Assembly (NCBI RefSeq): GCF_001510895.1
Contig: NZ_LPWA01000114.1
Span: 1 to 64,000 of the forward strand
Direction of reading: 5' to 3'
Length of the DNA: 64,000 nt
DNA from: Mesorhizobium loti
GTDB taxonomy: Bacteria; Pseudomonadota; Alphaproteobacteria; Rhizobiales; Rhizobiaceae
Made by a program: the position numbers and the translations under genes. Below, piece by piece: positions 47,509 through 57,296 of this stretch (within the stretch, counting starts at the first letter, position 1; the number at the start of each line of letters is the position of its first letter). The notes beneath the pieces are model-generated. The model was not told the DNA's origin, ran no database searches, and saw nothing but the letters and a program-made list of their open reading frames with translations.

Positions 47509-47602
47509 CAATCTCTCTCCCAGACCGGATCTCGGCACCGCCTCTCCTCCCGGGTTTTTCCCGATCGCTGCGCTCCGGTCGAACGCTGCTGCGCTGTTCG
47601 TC

Positions 47603-47617
47603 GCAAGCCCCATGCCA
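47603..47617 (-). promoter_or_regulatory. Sigma-54 promoter of dctA
   Basis: The minus strand reads TGGCATGGGGCTTGC, a full -24/-12 match with correct spacing, 95 bases before the dctA start. DctD should activate it from sites further upstream, towards dctB; those sites were not identified. Confidence 0.88.
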
Positions 47618-47779
47618 AACCGAGAGGCCCGAGCGGATCGCGCAATTAGGATTTTTTCGGGAAGGCTGCGCCATGCATGTGTGTGATTTTCCGCACTTTC
47701 TGGTTCCATCTGGCGAAATCCGGCACTAAGGTTCAGTCTGGAGATCGCGGTAGCAGACGACGGCATCAGCGAGGGTGGC

Positions 47780-49620
47780 TTGCATAAGACCCCGTTCAAC
47801 TTCCCTGGCAGATTGGGCACCGGTAGATTTCTCTGGCTTGCGGTTTTGTTTGCAATTCTTAGTCCGGGGCTCGGTTTTTTTGTTTTTGCAGCCGGCCGTA
47901 TTGCCGGCACCAAAGCTGAGTCAGACCTACGCGACCGTGCTCTTGCCGCGCGCCCACTTGCAGCCGACACTTTGAAAGGAGACGTCGAGAAGCAGCGGCT
48001 GATTCCGCGCGTCTTGGCTCGTGATGGTGCGGTCCAGGAGATGCTTCGCAGTCCGGGCACCGGTGGGGAAGCTGCGCTGGATGAAAAGCTTCGAGCCATC
48101 GCGCGCGACGCCGCTTCTTCAGTCATTTACGTCATCAACAGTGAGGGAACGACGGTTGCTGCGAGCAATGCCGGCAAGCCCACCAGTTTTGTCGGCCGCG
48201 ATTACCGTTTCCGTCACTACTTCGTTGAAGCGATGGCGAGCGGCATGGCCACGCAATACGCACTTGGTACCATCAGCAAGCGGCCCGGCCTCTTCTTGTC
48301 GAGCCGGATCGATGGACCGGAGGGGCCGCTCGGTGTCGTTGTGGTGAAGGTCGAGCTCGACCGTGTGGAGTCGAGCTGGCGCGAGAGCGGTCTCGTGGTC
48401 TTCACGAGCGACGAGCGCGGCGTCGTCCTTTCGACCAGCGTGCCTCAATGGCGTTTTGGCGCTCTCTCCCCTCTTTCCAAAAAAGAGGCAAAAATCGCCC
48501 GCGATCTTCTGCAGCTGCCTGGCGCGGCGTTCGAGCCCGTTCCGCTTTCGCACCGCGGCGGCAACCTGGTCACCGCAAGTACCGCCGACAAAGCAGCCGG
48601 CTTTGTCACGGTTTCGCAGGATCTCGGCAAAGTGATCCCAGGTTGGCGGCTGTCACTGCTCATTCCTGCCGACGCAGAGATTTCCGCGGCGATGATGACA
48701 GCCCGCGCGACAGCACTGCTTGCCCTCGTGCTCGTGGCATTTGCCGTTTCCGTTATTGTTCGACGCGCCGGGCGATCCGACAACGGCAGGACGCGCTTGC
48801 GCGCATGAACGCGGAACTGGAACATCGCGTCAACTTGCGTACGGCAGAGCTCCGCCGCTCGAACGAAGCGCTCGCAGCTCAGATAGCCGAGCGTGAGAAT
48901 GCCGAGGCAAGGGTGCGCCGGTTACGTGACGAACTCTCTCAGGCGAATCGCCTCTCAATTCTTGGACAGATCGCAGCCGGAGTTGCTCACGAGATTAACC
49001 AGCCGGTCACAGCAATTCGCACCTATGCCGAAAATGCTTCACGTCTTCTGCAAGGCGACAGGCCGCAAGAAACCGCAGGGAATTTGAAATCGATCATCGC
49101 TATAACGGGACGCATTGGGGCGATCACTGAAACGCTGCGATCGTTCTCCCGCCGCGCACCCGCTTCTGTGGGGCCGATATTGGCGGAGGAGGCGATCGAC
49201 GGGGCGCTTTCGCTGCTTTCGGGCCGAATCCGCGAATCTGGCGTGACGATCGAACGGCAACGGACAGATCCGTCTCCGATGGTGATGGCAAGTTGCGTTC
49301 GGCTGGAGCAAATCCTGGTCAATCTCCTGCAGAATTCGCTCGATGCCCTGAAAGGTCTGCCGGAGCCGCGGATCGAGATAGCGATTGCCCAGAGCAGGGA
49401 AACGGTCACCATTTCGGTTCGAGACAACGGTGCCGGCCTCGCCCCTGAAATTCGCAAGAGCCTCTTCATGCCATTTACCACAACCAAGGAAAAGGGGCTC
49501 GGTCTTGGTCTGCTTATTTCAGAGGAAATCGCCCGGGAGCTCGGCGGCTCGTTGCGACTCGATGCCAGCCACGAGAAAGGGATGACTTCGTTCACCATCG
49601 AATTGAGGCGTGCCGAATGA
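47780..49620 (+). pseudogene. dctB: C4-dicarboxylate sensor kinase DctB, frameshifted
   Basis: First frame (TTG at 47780 behind GAGGG): a membrane segment (LWLAVLFAILSPGLGFFVF), a periplasmic double-PAS-type sensor (about 40-290), and a second membrane segment (ATALLALVLVAFAVSVIV). Second frame to 49620: coiled coil (MNAELEHRVNLRTAELRR), phospho-acceptor histidine in AGVAHEINQPVTAIRTYAEN, and ATPase motifs NSLDAL, DNGAGLAP and GLGLGLLISEEIA. The break is near 48766, right after the second membrane segment. As written, sensor and kinase are separated. The gene is otherwise fully conserved and overlaps dctD by ATGA, so a sequencing error is quite possible. Confidence 0.9.
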
Positions 49621-50990
49621 GTGGCGAAAAAGGGCCTGTCATCTTCGTCGACGACGACGAGGATCTGCTGCCCGCTGCAGGGCAGATGCTGGAACTTGCC
49701 GGCTTTAGCCCTATCGTCGTCAATTCCGCCGAGGCCGCACTCGCCAGAATCGACGAGAACTTCAATGGTCCCGTCGTCAGCGACATCCGCATGCCCAAAA
49801 TGAACGGGCTTCAGCTCTTTGACCGGGTGAAAGCAATCGATCCGGACATCCCTGTTGTCCTTATCACTGGGCACGGCGACGTCGAACTCGCCGTTGCCGC
49901 CATCAAGGACGGCGCTTACGATTTCATCTCCAAGCCATATGAGAACGACCGGCTTTTGGTGACGCTGAATCGCGCTTCCGAAAACCGGCACCTAGTCCTG
50001 GAAAACAGGCGCCTCAGGGATGCGGTCGTGCGATCCGCGGGCGATATGCCTCTCCTAGGGAACGCGCCGAGTATGACATGGCTGCGAGAAACGATCCGCC
50101 AGATCGCCGATACGGATGTGGACGTCCTTGTAGAGGGTGAAACCGGCACGGGTAAGGAGGTGGTCGCGGATCTGCTTCACCGCTGGAGCAGACGAAGCAC
50201 GAAGCCGTTCGTGGCCTTGAACTGCGGGGCGCTGCCCGAAAGCGTTATCGAAAGCGAACTTTTCGGCCACGAAGCAGGTGCGTTTACCGGTGCGCATAGG
50301 CGCAGGATCGGTCGACTCGAATATGCGAATGGCGGTACGCTATTCCTCGACGAAATCGAGTCCATGCCGCCTGCACTCCAGATTAAACTCCTAAGGGTAC
50401 TCGAGACCCGTCAGGTCACGCCACTCGGAACCAACGAAACCCGCAGCATCAATGTTCGTGTCGTGGCTGCGACGAAGGTCGATTTGAGCGATCCGGCCGC
50501 CCGCGGTGACTTCAGGGAAGATCTGTATTTCCGCCTGAACGTCGTGACGGTCCATATCCCGCCTCTTCGCGAGCGGCGCGAGGACATCCCGATCCTCTTT
50601 GCGTATTTCTTGGAACGCGCGTGCAAACGCTTCGGCAAGCCAGGGTGGGAGATAACCGCGGCCGCGCGTAATCATCTCATGGGCCATGTTTGGCCCGGCA
50701 ATGTCCGCGAACTTGCGCATTTCGCGGATCGGGTTGCACTGGGACTTGAAGGGGCGCCGAATTCGCTCCCTGGAAAAAGAGACGCCGAATTGAGCCTCTC
50801 TCTTTCCGAAAAGGTTAGTCTTTATGAGGCGACCGTCATCCGCAACGCATTGCGGGAATGCGATGGCGACGTGAGGAGGACGACTGCGTTTCTGCAGGTG
50901 CCCCGCAAAACCTTCTACGACAAGCTGAAACGCTATGGAATAATTCCAGGCGTGTATCGAAGCAGCAGCGATTGTTCGAAATCTTCTTGA
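49617..50990 (+). CDS. dctD: C4-dicarboxylate response regulator DctD
   Basis: 457 residues: a receiver domain (about 1-120) with FVDDDEDLL and phospho-acceptor Asp in PVVSDIRMPKMNG, a sigma-54 AAA+ domain (about 145-380) with Walker A GETGTGKEVVAD, GAFTGA and FLDEIESMP, and a Fis-type DNA-binding end (GDVRRTTAFLQVPRKTFYDK). Phosphorylated by DctB, it activates the sigma-54 promoter of dctA. The ATG overlaps the dctB stop (ATGA). Confidence 0.96.
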   Translation: MSGEKGPVIFVDDDEDLLPAAGQMLELAGFSPIVVNSAEAALARIDENFNGPVVSDIRMPKMNGLQLFDRVKAIDPDIPVVLITGHGDVELAVAAIKDGAYDFISKPYENDRLLVTLNRASENRHLVLENRRLRDAVVRSAGDMPLLGNAPSMTWLRETIRQIADTDVDVLVEGETGTGKEVVADLLHRWSRRSTKPFVALNCGALPESVIESELFGHEAGAFTGAHRRRIGRLEYANGGTLFLDEIESMPPALQIKLLRVLETRQVTPLGTNETRSINVRVVAATKVDLSDPAARGDFREDLYFRLNVVTVHIPPLRERREDIPILFAYFLERACKRFGKPGWEITAAARNHLMGHVWPGNVRELAHFADRVALGLEGAPNSLPGKRDAELSLSLSEKVSLYEATVIRNALRECDGDVRRTTAFLQVPRKTFYDKLKRYGIIPGVYRSSSDCSKSS

Positions 50991-51297
50991 ACGCGCCATC
51001 GCGGAAAGGCTGCTATGGGCTTGTGGGCACCGGGAAAATGAAAGCTGCTTGCGCCCAATACACACTTCACCCGTGCGGATAAGTCAGGGGCGCGCTCTTT
51101 GCTGCATATCTGTTCTTTCGGTCGATGCGTGCTCATGCAGTTGCGTCGAACTGCCAACGAGCACGCGCTGTAATCGCCGAATCCGGCGAAGAAGGGATCT
51201 GCTGAGACATCGGCGGCATCAACGCAGACTGACACATTTTGTCAAATTCCGGGACCCGTCCTCTATGTTCCCCATGACTTCCTGCTAGACTCGAATC
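50991..51297. other. Intergenic, nothing recognised
   Basis: 307 bases between dctD and the LacI-type gene. No clear ribosome site or operator for the LacI-type gene was seen; GACACATTTTGTCAAATTCC near 51230 is partly palindromic and could be an autoregulatory site. Confidence 0.35.
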
Positions 51298-52329
51298 ATG
51301 ACTAAGCGCCCCACAATTGCAGATCTCGCCCGCGAAGCCGGGGTTAGCGTAGCGACCGTCAATCGGGTTTTGAAAGATCGTCGACTGGTGAGGGAACAGA
51401 CCGCACGACGCGTCTGCGAGGCGGCCCACGCCATCGGCTACAACGCAGCTGGTCTGATGCAGCAGCGCGCGCAGCGGATTTTGCCGGAGTACCGATTAGG
51501 CTTTATTCTCAGAATGCCGGCCGAGCATTTCTATCAGGATTTCGCGCGAGAGATCAAAGCTGCTGTCAGCGCGGCACAGTCCTTCCGCGGCATTCCAGTC
51601 GTTGAATTCGCGCCATCGCATAGGCCTGGCGACCTGGTCGAGCTGCTCGAGGACATGGGTGCTCGCTGCCACGCGATCGCGATGATGGCACCGGATCATC
51701 CAACCGTCACGGCAGCTGTCGAAGAAATCAAATCGAACGGAACCCCGGTTTTTTCGCTGCTTTCCGATTTTGCCGCCGGCGTGCGCGAGGGCTATCTGGG
51801 CCTCAACAATCGCAAGGTTGGACGGACGGCCGCCTGGATGTTTTCCAAAGTTGCAACAAGGCCAGGCAAGGTGGCGGTCTTGGTCGCCGGCCATCGCTTT
51901 CAGGGCCCCGAATTGCGAGAAACCGGCTTTCGCTCATACTTTCGTGAGAAAGCGCCGATGTTCGAGGTGCTGGACACGCGCGTGAATCTCGATACACGGC
52001 AAACCACCTACGAGGCCACGCTCGATGTCATACAGTGCGAATCTGAACTTGTCGGCTTGTATGTCACCGGCGGTGGCACGGAGGGCGCCATCGCTGCGCT
52101 CCGGGAAGAGGGCGAAGGTCGGAATCTCCTCGCGATCGTCAACGAGATCACGCCAGAGTCGAGGGCAGCACTCGCGGACGACATCATTACGATGGCGGTT
52201 GCCACGCCCCTGCGCCTGCTTTGCCAGGAGTTGATAACGCTGATGGCCAGGGCAATCGAGACAGGCACCGCAGAGGCGCCATGGCAGACGTTCTTTCCGT
52301 TCGAGATTTATCTGCCGGAAAACATTTGA
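51298..52329 (+). CDS. LacI-family transcriptional regulator
   Basis: 343 residues. The N-terminal helix-turn-helix and hinge (TIADLAREAGVSVATVNRVL, then AHAIGYNAAG) are typical of LacI/PurR proteins. The rest is the periplasmic-binding-protein-like ligand domain (RLGFILRMPAEHFYQDFARE to GLYVTGGGTEGAIAALREEG). The ligand is probably a sugar or related compound. It has no obvious target operon next to it. A decayed relative lies at 9925-10290. Confidence 0.93.
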   Translation: MTKRPTIADLAREAGVSVATVNRVLKDRRLVREQTARRVCEAAHAIGYNAAGLMQQRAQRILPEYRLGFILRMPAEHFYQDFAREIKAAVSAAQSFRGIPVVEFAPSHRPGDLVELLEDMGARCHAIAMMAPDHPTVTAAVEEIKSNGTPVFSLLSDFAAGVREGYLGLNNRKVGRTAAWMFSKVATRPGKVAVLVAGHRFQGPELRETGFRSYFREKAPMFEVLDTRVNLDTRQTTYEATLDVIQCESELVGLYVTGGGTEGAIAALREEGEGRNLLAIVNEITPESRAALADDIITMAVATPLRLLCQELITLMARAIETGTAEAPWQTFFPFEIYLPENI

Positions 52330-52712
52330 GGCGAGATTCGCTCTCTTTGAGCGGTTCGCTACGGCAGAGCATAACGACAGAATTCCGCCATACCCCTATC
52401 ACCGGAAAACGTTCATCGACTCTGCTCCCGTATTCTTCTCGTTCGGCCCTCTCAGCGAGATGAAACTGGAGAGCCGCATAACTGCGCTACCAGACCATCA
52501 CCAGGCTAATGTGAGGAGCTTGCCCACAAAGACGCACCACGACCATATGATTGTCGCGAAATCGGAAAACACGATCCGAACCGCGGATCGGCGGGCGGGG
52601 TCGAACGGAGCCTCAACAATAGACGATTGCAACGGCCTTCGAAGTGCCCAGGCAATCGCTTCTGCACTCGGTGACGGAAAGTCGCCCTTCAATGGCTATG
52701 CAGCCGCCCTAC
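52330..52712. other. Intergenic upstream of the second nod box
   Basis: About 380 bases with no recognised gene. A frame from 52460 is open but runs through the nod box and is not protein-like. Confidence 0.4.
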
Positions 52713-52760
52713 AATCCATGGCGTGGATGAGTTTCATCGAAACAATTGATTTTTCGATTT
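52713..52760 (+). promoter_or_regulatory. nod box
   Basis: ATCCATGGCGTGGATG at 52714-52729, six bases, then ATCGAAACAATTGATTTTT, in exact nod-box register; only the 3' end (TCGATTT for ACCAATC) deviates. It is the better of the two nod boxes here. It points right; the first solid gene downstream is the alpha-carbonic anhydrase, about 285 bases away. Confidence 0.88.
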
Positions 52761-53045
52761 TTTGAAATGAGGCAAATCTCGATCTGGTTGGTTTCAAAGC
52801 ATGTCCAGCACACGAATGCAAACGGCGCTCGAAAGTATGGAAGTGAGGTCACCAGACTTGGCGACTCGGTGACTTGAGGGTGAACTCGACCGATAGCCAA
52901 GCTTTCGAAGCTGCGCCTCCAGGCGCTCACACTGCTTCTTTTTATTGCCGTTGTCCCCACTGGCTCCCTTCATCGAGTCGCGGATGCCGCAGTGGTTTGT
53001 CTCGCAACCCCAAGAGCATCAGTCTGTAAAGGAAGGGAAAGCAAT
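52761..53045 (+). other. Leader between nod box and carbonic anhydrase
   Basis: 285 bases. A 36-codon frame (MRQISIWLVSKHVQH...) starts near 52765, and the piece LRLQALTLLLFIAVVPTGSL resembles a membrane segment. Neither is recognisable; they may be remnants of a lost nod-box gene. AGGAAGGGAAAG before 53046 is the ribosome site of the next gene. Confidence 0.4.
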
Positions 53046-53795
53046 ATGCATCGTCGTCACCTGATCAAAGGGTTCGTTGCACAGGGCGCTTGCATCATCT
53101 GCGCCGCGGCCGCGCGTGCAAATGAGGCCCATTGGGGATATACTGGCCAGGTGGGCCCCGAGCACTGGGCCGATCTGGACAGGAAGAATTTCGTCTGTTC
53201 GGCGGGCATGCAGCAATCACCCATTGATATCGCCGATGCCGTCAAAGCCGACATGCCGCGTATCGCCGTAAATTGGCACAAGGGCCGCAGCAAGATGGTG
53301 AATAACGGCCACACCATTCAAATCAATATGGCCGAAGGCAGCACGCTGACCCGCGGAGGTCGCACCTTCGAATTGATCCAATTCCACTTTCATGCGCCGA
53401 GCGAGCATCGCACAGCTGGCAAGAGTTTCCCGATGGAAGCGCATTTCGTCCACAAGGACACGAAGAGCGACGGCTTTGGTGTCCTGGGCATTTTTCTGAT
53501 ACCAGGCGCGACAAATGCCAGCTTTGCAAGCCTGGCAGCGCTCTTCCCTGCGTGGCCAGGCGCGTCAATGGCCGTCGATATCGATCCCAGCGGGCTTCTC
53601 CCGGCCTCGCTTAGCAACTGGACTTATGAGGGATCATTGACGACGCCGCCTTGCACCGAGAATGTCGAATGGATGTTGGCAAAAGAACCGGTAGAGGTCG
53701 ACGCTGCGGATATTGCCCGATTTGCCTCGCTTTACCCCCAGAATTCGCGGCCTATCCGTTCAGCCAATCGGCGCTTCATCCTAGACCTCAACTGA
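53046..53795 (+). CDS. Periplasmic alpha-type carbonic anhydrase
   Basis: 249 residues. A twin-arginine-like export signal (MHRRHLIKGFVAQGACIICA) is followed by the alpha-carbonic-anhydrase domain: HWGYTGQVGPEHWADL, QQSPIDI, zinc histidines in FHFHAPSEH and EAHFVH, and the YEGSLTTPPC block. It interconverts CO2 and bicarbonate in the periplasm. An alpha-carbonic anhydrase is known on the Mesorhizobium loti symbiosis island. AGGAAGGG supports the ATG at 53046. The nod box upstream suggests flavonoid control, which would be unusual for this enzyme. Confidence 0.94.
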   Translation: MHRRHLIKGFVAQGACIICAAAARANEAHWGYTGQVGPEHWADLDRKNFVCSAGMQQSPIDIADAVKADMPRIAVNWHKGRSKMVNNGHTIQINMAEGSTLTRGGRTFELIQFHFHAPSEHRTAGKSFPMEAHFVHKDTKSDGFGVLGIFLIPGATNASFASLAALFPAWPGASMAVDIDPSGLLPASLSNWTYEGSLTTPPCTENVEWMLAKEPVEVDAADIARFASLYPQNSRPIRSANRRFILDLN

Positions 53796-54774
53796 GGCCT
53801 TGGACTGCGGCAGTAACGAATGCTGGCCCGCATCGGAGGCAGCCGCGGAACGCGAAAGCCGACCGCCTTTGTTGTCGGTCCCGATGAAGATGAAAGCGGC
53901 CGGACCATTGCGGCCGAGATAACCGCAATGCGGGCCGATTTCGTTAATGCACCAGCGATGTGTCATCGGCACCGGAGTGCGTTTCGTCCACAAGTCTTCG
54001 GACCGCAGACTTCCGGCTCCGGGCGTGATCGCCTGCCGATAGACACGGCGTTGCTCTATTAGGTAAGGCACCGCCACTGGGCGACAGGAACCCGAGCCAA
54101 ATCCGGGTCGGCATCGAGCAACCGCTACGGATCTCACCACTCATCCCAGATGCAGCAGCGCTTAGTCCCGGCGCCGTTGGCTTTTTGCGGTGGAGGCCCG
54201 CTTCTGGATCGGCAGTCGTGGCGTGCGTGTCGTCCGACCGCTTCTCACCTTGGAAGTTCGACCGCTGTTGCGCCCCACCGGCATAGTGGCTGGGTCGCAG
54301 GCACGTTCCGCGCTGCAGCAACGGCATCATGCGGTCGCGCACCTCGCGGCCAGGCCAGCCTGAGGCGCTACCCGCCTCTCAACTCCTGTACGACAGTTGT
54401 GACTCACCGGCGAAGCAGGGCATAGCAGTCTCAACGGCCCCAACAATCTTGTCGGGTTTGTCGAGTTCACGATAGAGGCCACTTTTAGCCGATCTCTTGC
54501 TTTGCCAAGGCTAATCGACTGAAAAGAAACGACAAAAGTCCTTCTTCGGCTCGATCAATCAAATTGGCATGAATCTTGAGGGTCTCCGTTGTCAGGCGGC
54601 AGCAGCAGACGGTCTTGATTCATGTCACGGGTGGCCACGAGGGAGGTTGAAGTGATGCAATGCTCCTACGGCTGCGTTCCTCCTGGCACGGTATGTGTGC
54701 ACAGAATGTCCGAGTAGTCTTGAAATTCAACATCGCCCCGCGCGGAAGCAGCGTACAACTTCATGGAATGAGAA
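53796..54774. other. About 980 bases without a supported gene
   Basis: Fragments of frames on both strands (for example minus 53781-54140, DLWTKRTPVPMTHRWCINEI) are not recognisable. At 54565-54579 TGGCATGAATCTTGA has a perfect -24 block and right spacing but GA instead of GC at -12, so it is only a weak sigma-54 candidate for the following gene cluster. No good nod box was found. Confidence 0.35.
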
Positions 54775-56012
54775 ATGACCGCCCCCACTATTTCAATAGT
54801 CAGTACTCGTGTTCTGTGGTATAGGCGCATGTTCATCGCTGAAAGATGCCTGATTTCCTTCGCGATGGGCATCTTTGCTCTGCTTCCAGTCTACCTATTG
54901 TCGATTGGGCGAGACGAGATCTTTTTTGGCTCGGTCTCAGCAGCAGGTATGGCGACCGCTATATTAATAGTCTTGATCAGTCCTTCGCTCACCCGGCAGT
55001 TTGGCGTGCGAAGGCTTGCACCAATCGGCGGGCTTCTCTATGCAGCAGGCTGCGCGACCATCCTCGTAAACGAGTTTTCGGGGGTGCGCGCGACACTCCC
55101 CTACTTCATGAGCTACATGCTGCAATCGGGCGGGTGGGCGCTGCACTTCACCGTGGGCTCGATCTGCATTGCCGCGCTCTCAAGCGATGCAGACCGGTCG
55201 TCGAGCTTTATGGCCTACTCTGCATTCTCAACGTTAGGGGTAACTGGCGGACCTCTGCTAAGCAGCCTCCTTACCCGCTTCACTGGTTTGAGCACGCTGG
55301 ACATGTTCATTCTTGCGATGCTTGCGGCGACGGCAGGCTCCGCATTGTCATCGTGGGCAGCGCAGCGTGCGGCGAACATCCGCGACGCCGATATCCCCGA
55401 CAACGCCTCGCTCGCACGCGATCTCTTCACTCTCCTATTCAGCAATTCTGCAATGTTTTTTTACTAGTACTGCTGTCGGCAAGCATTTACACCACGTTGA
55501 TAAACTTCCAAGCTCCATTTGCGAACAATTCCGGCCTTCGGTATGAAATATTCTTTGGCGCTTGGGCGATAGGAGCGGTCGGCTCCAGATTTGCAATTGG
55601 TCCGCGCTTGAGCCGCGGCGCGGCCGACCGGATCTTGCCGCTACTCCTGGGCGGGATGGTTATTTCACTTCTCGGTTTCCACTACTCCCCGGGCCGTCCT
55701 GTTATTTACGCGATGGGATCACTGGCGACCGGCATAACCTACGGGCTATCGTATCCCCTGATGCAGGCAGAGGCTGTCCGCGTGACTGCGCCGCAGTCCC
55801 GAACCTTAGTGCAGATCATCTTCAGTCTTTCCTATTTCCTTGGCCTGTATTTCTTCCCTTTCGCCGCCGGCATCGTCTCAGTCCACCTAGGGTACGATAC
55901 GCTGACGTTGTTAATTGCCGGCTTGGCTCTACTGCAAACGGCTATTGCTCTGCTTGGCTATCGCATGACCCGACGCAATACGGCTTCGACGGTGGCCTGC
56001 AACAAAGGCTAA
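54775..56012 (+). pseudogene. MFS transporter of the N-N bond cluster, frameshifted
   Basis: Two frames give one 12-segment major-facilitator protein. The first (MFIAERCLISFAMGIFALLP to SNSAMFFY) stops after about 230 residues. The second continues LLVLLSASIYTTLINFQAPF through YGLSYPLMQAEAVRVTAPQS to 56012. The break is in a run of seven T at 55456-55462: eight would restore FFLLVLLSA. It could be a real mutation, a phase-variable tract or a homopolymer miscall. The next gene starts 6 bases after its stop. It likely exports the product of the three following enzymes. Confidence 0.82.
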
Positions 56013-56018
56013 AGCACC

Positions 56019-57296
56019 ATGTGCGGGAGGTCCCACGTCGTCATCGGAGCCGGGCCAGTCGGCCGGGCGGTGGCCCTGCAACTTGCGGGCCAGCCGGACT
56101 CGTTGGTTCTGATGATTGACAGGAGCCATTCTGTGCTTGCTGCGGCGCAAGGGCTTCTGGGCGACCTCAAAAACATCCGTTTCGACGTGTCATTGGGTCC
56201 ATGCGCTCTCTCAATTCAAGCGCGATCGCTGATCATGGCGACGTCTTGGAATGACTGCCGAAATCTGGTCGGCAAACTCGCGCACCAAATGCACGAGGCA
56301 GGTCTACATACCCCTATTATTTGCGTCGGCAGGCCGGACCCCGAGGATCCTGACATTGCCCGGATGCCGCCTAACGGTGCGCCGGTGGTCTTGGGAGCGG
56401 GTCTCGAACCAGGACTGGTTGAATCGTTAATCTCGCTGGCAGCAGCTGAACTAGACGGCTTAGAGAGCATCGTAACTCATTGCGGAGGAATTCCCAAAAT
56501 TCCGGAACCTCCGCTGAACTATGCTCTCGCCTTTGGACGCCGGCTGCCCATAGAGCAGAGACCTGCGTTGGCTCGAGTCAATGGCCGAGCCGTAACACGA
56601 AATCGATTCGAAAGCGTATCTTCGCTGTTCGTAGAGGGTGTCGGACTTCTTGAGTCATACGATGACGCAATGGTTTCCTCGACTGCCGCAAGCACTCATC
56701 TTAGCATTCCGACCCTCCGACAATTGACCGTGCGATGGCCGGGCTTCGCGGATGGCGTTCGGATGTTGCATCGCCTCGGGCTGCTGTCGGAGGAGGAGAT
56801 CGAGATCGGGAGCGCGCGCCTGCGGGTCAAGGACGTCACGGAAGCGCTTTTAACTCGCCGGAGCCCAAAGGAACATGGCGACCAGGTCATCCTTGATGTG
56901 GCCATTGAGGATCGCCATGGCAAACTTGGCCGCTGGACGTGCATACTTCGCTCCGCACTTCAGGAACGAGGCTTCTCAAGCATGGCTATCGCGACCGCGG
57001 TTCCAGTGGCCGCAGCCGTGGAATGCGTCACGCGCAGACAGTTGCGGGGTGCCATACACCCCGGTGAAGCCACTCTCGCCGAAGTCGCCTCGATGGCCCT
57101 CAAGAAAATGAGGGGAAGCCGGATGGCTGCCTTAGCCGAGCGCGCAACTGGACTGTTGGAAACAAGCACGATTTTTGGAACCGGTCATGCAAAGACGGAA
57201 AACACTGCTCGTGGGCAGCGGACCAGCAAACCTTGCACTGCTGACGTGCCTGAAAGAATGGCGTTCGCCAGTTCTGGACTCGCTGAAAGTCCTTGA
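56019..57296 (+). CDS. Saccharopine-dehydrogenase-like NAD(P)-binding protein
   Basis: Up to 425 residues. An N-terminal Rossmann fold starts HVVIGAGPVGRAVALQLAGQ. The C-terminal half (LEPGLVESLISLAAAEL, HCGGIPKIPEPPLNYALAFG) matches the saccharopine dehydrogenase C-domain. Saccharopine dehydrogenases split or form a secondary amine on the lysine side chain. The last 35-40 residues overlap the next gene and look like out-of-frame reading, so the true end may be near 57180. In this operon it might cleave the N-substituted lysine-hydrazine made by its neighbours; that is inference. Confidence 0.8.
   Translation: MCGRSHVVIGAGPVGRAVALQLAGQPDSLVLMIDRSHSVLAAAQGLLGDLKNIRFDVSLGPCALSIQARSLIMATSWNDCRNLVGKLAHQMHEAGLHTPIICVGRPDPEDPDIARMPPNGAPVVLGAGLEPGLVESLISLAAAELDGLESIVTHCGGIPKIPEPPLNYALAFGRRLPIEQRPALARVNGRAVTRNRFESVSSLFVEGVGLLESYDDAMVSSTAASTHLSIPTLRQLTVRWPGFADGVRMLHRLGLLSEEEIEIGSARLRVKDVTEALLTRRSPKEHGDQVILDVAIEDRHGKLGRWTCILRSALQERGFSSMAIATAVPVAAAVECVTRRQLRGAIHPGEATLAEVASMALKKMRGSRMAALAERATGLLETSTIFGTGHAKTENTARGQRTSKPCTADVPERMAFASSGLAESP

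Noticed and set aside
47509..48126. N-terminal extension of dctA
   Set aside because: It crosses the sigma-54 promoter and the dctB start and reads as arginine/serine-rich noise.
54565..54579. Sigma-54 promoter for the N-N bond cluster
   Set aside because: The -24 block is perfect, but the essential -12 GC reads GA and no exact NifA site lies upstream. Mentioned only as a weak candidate.
54511..54590. Possible nod box before the N-N bond cluster
   Set aside because: Only the CAATCAAATT part resembles the motif; the ATCCA and GATG blocks are absent and the register is wrong.
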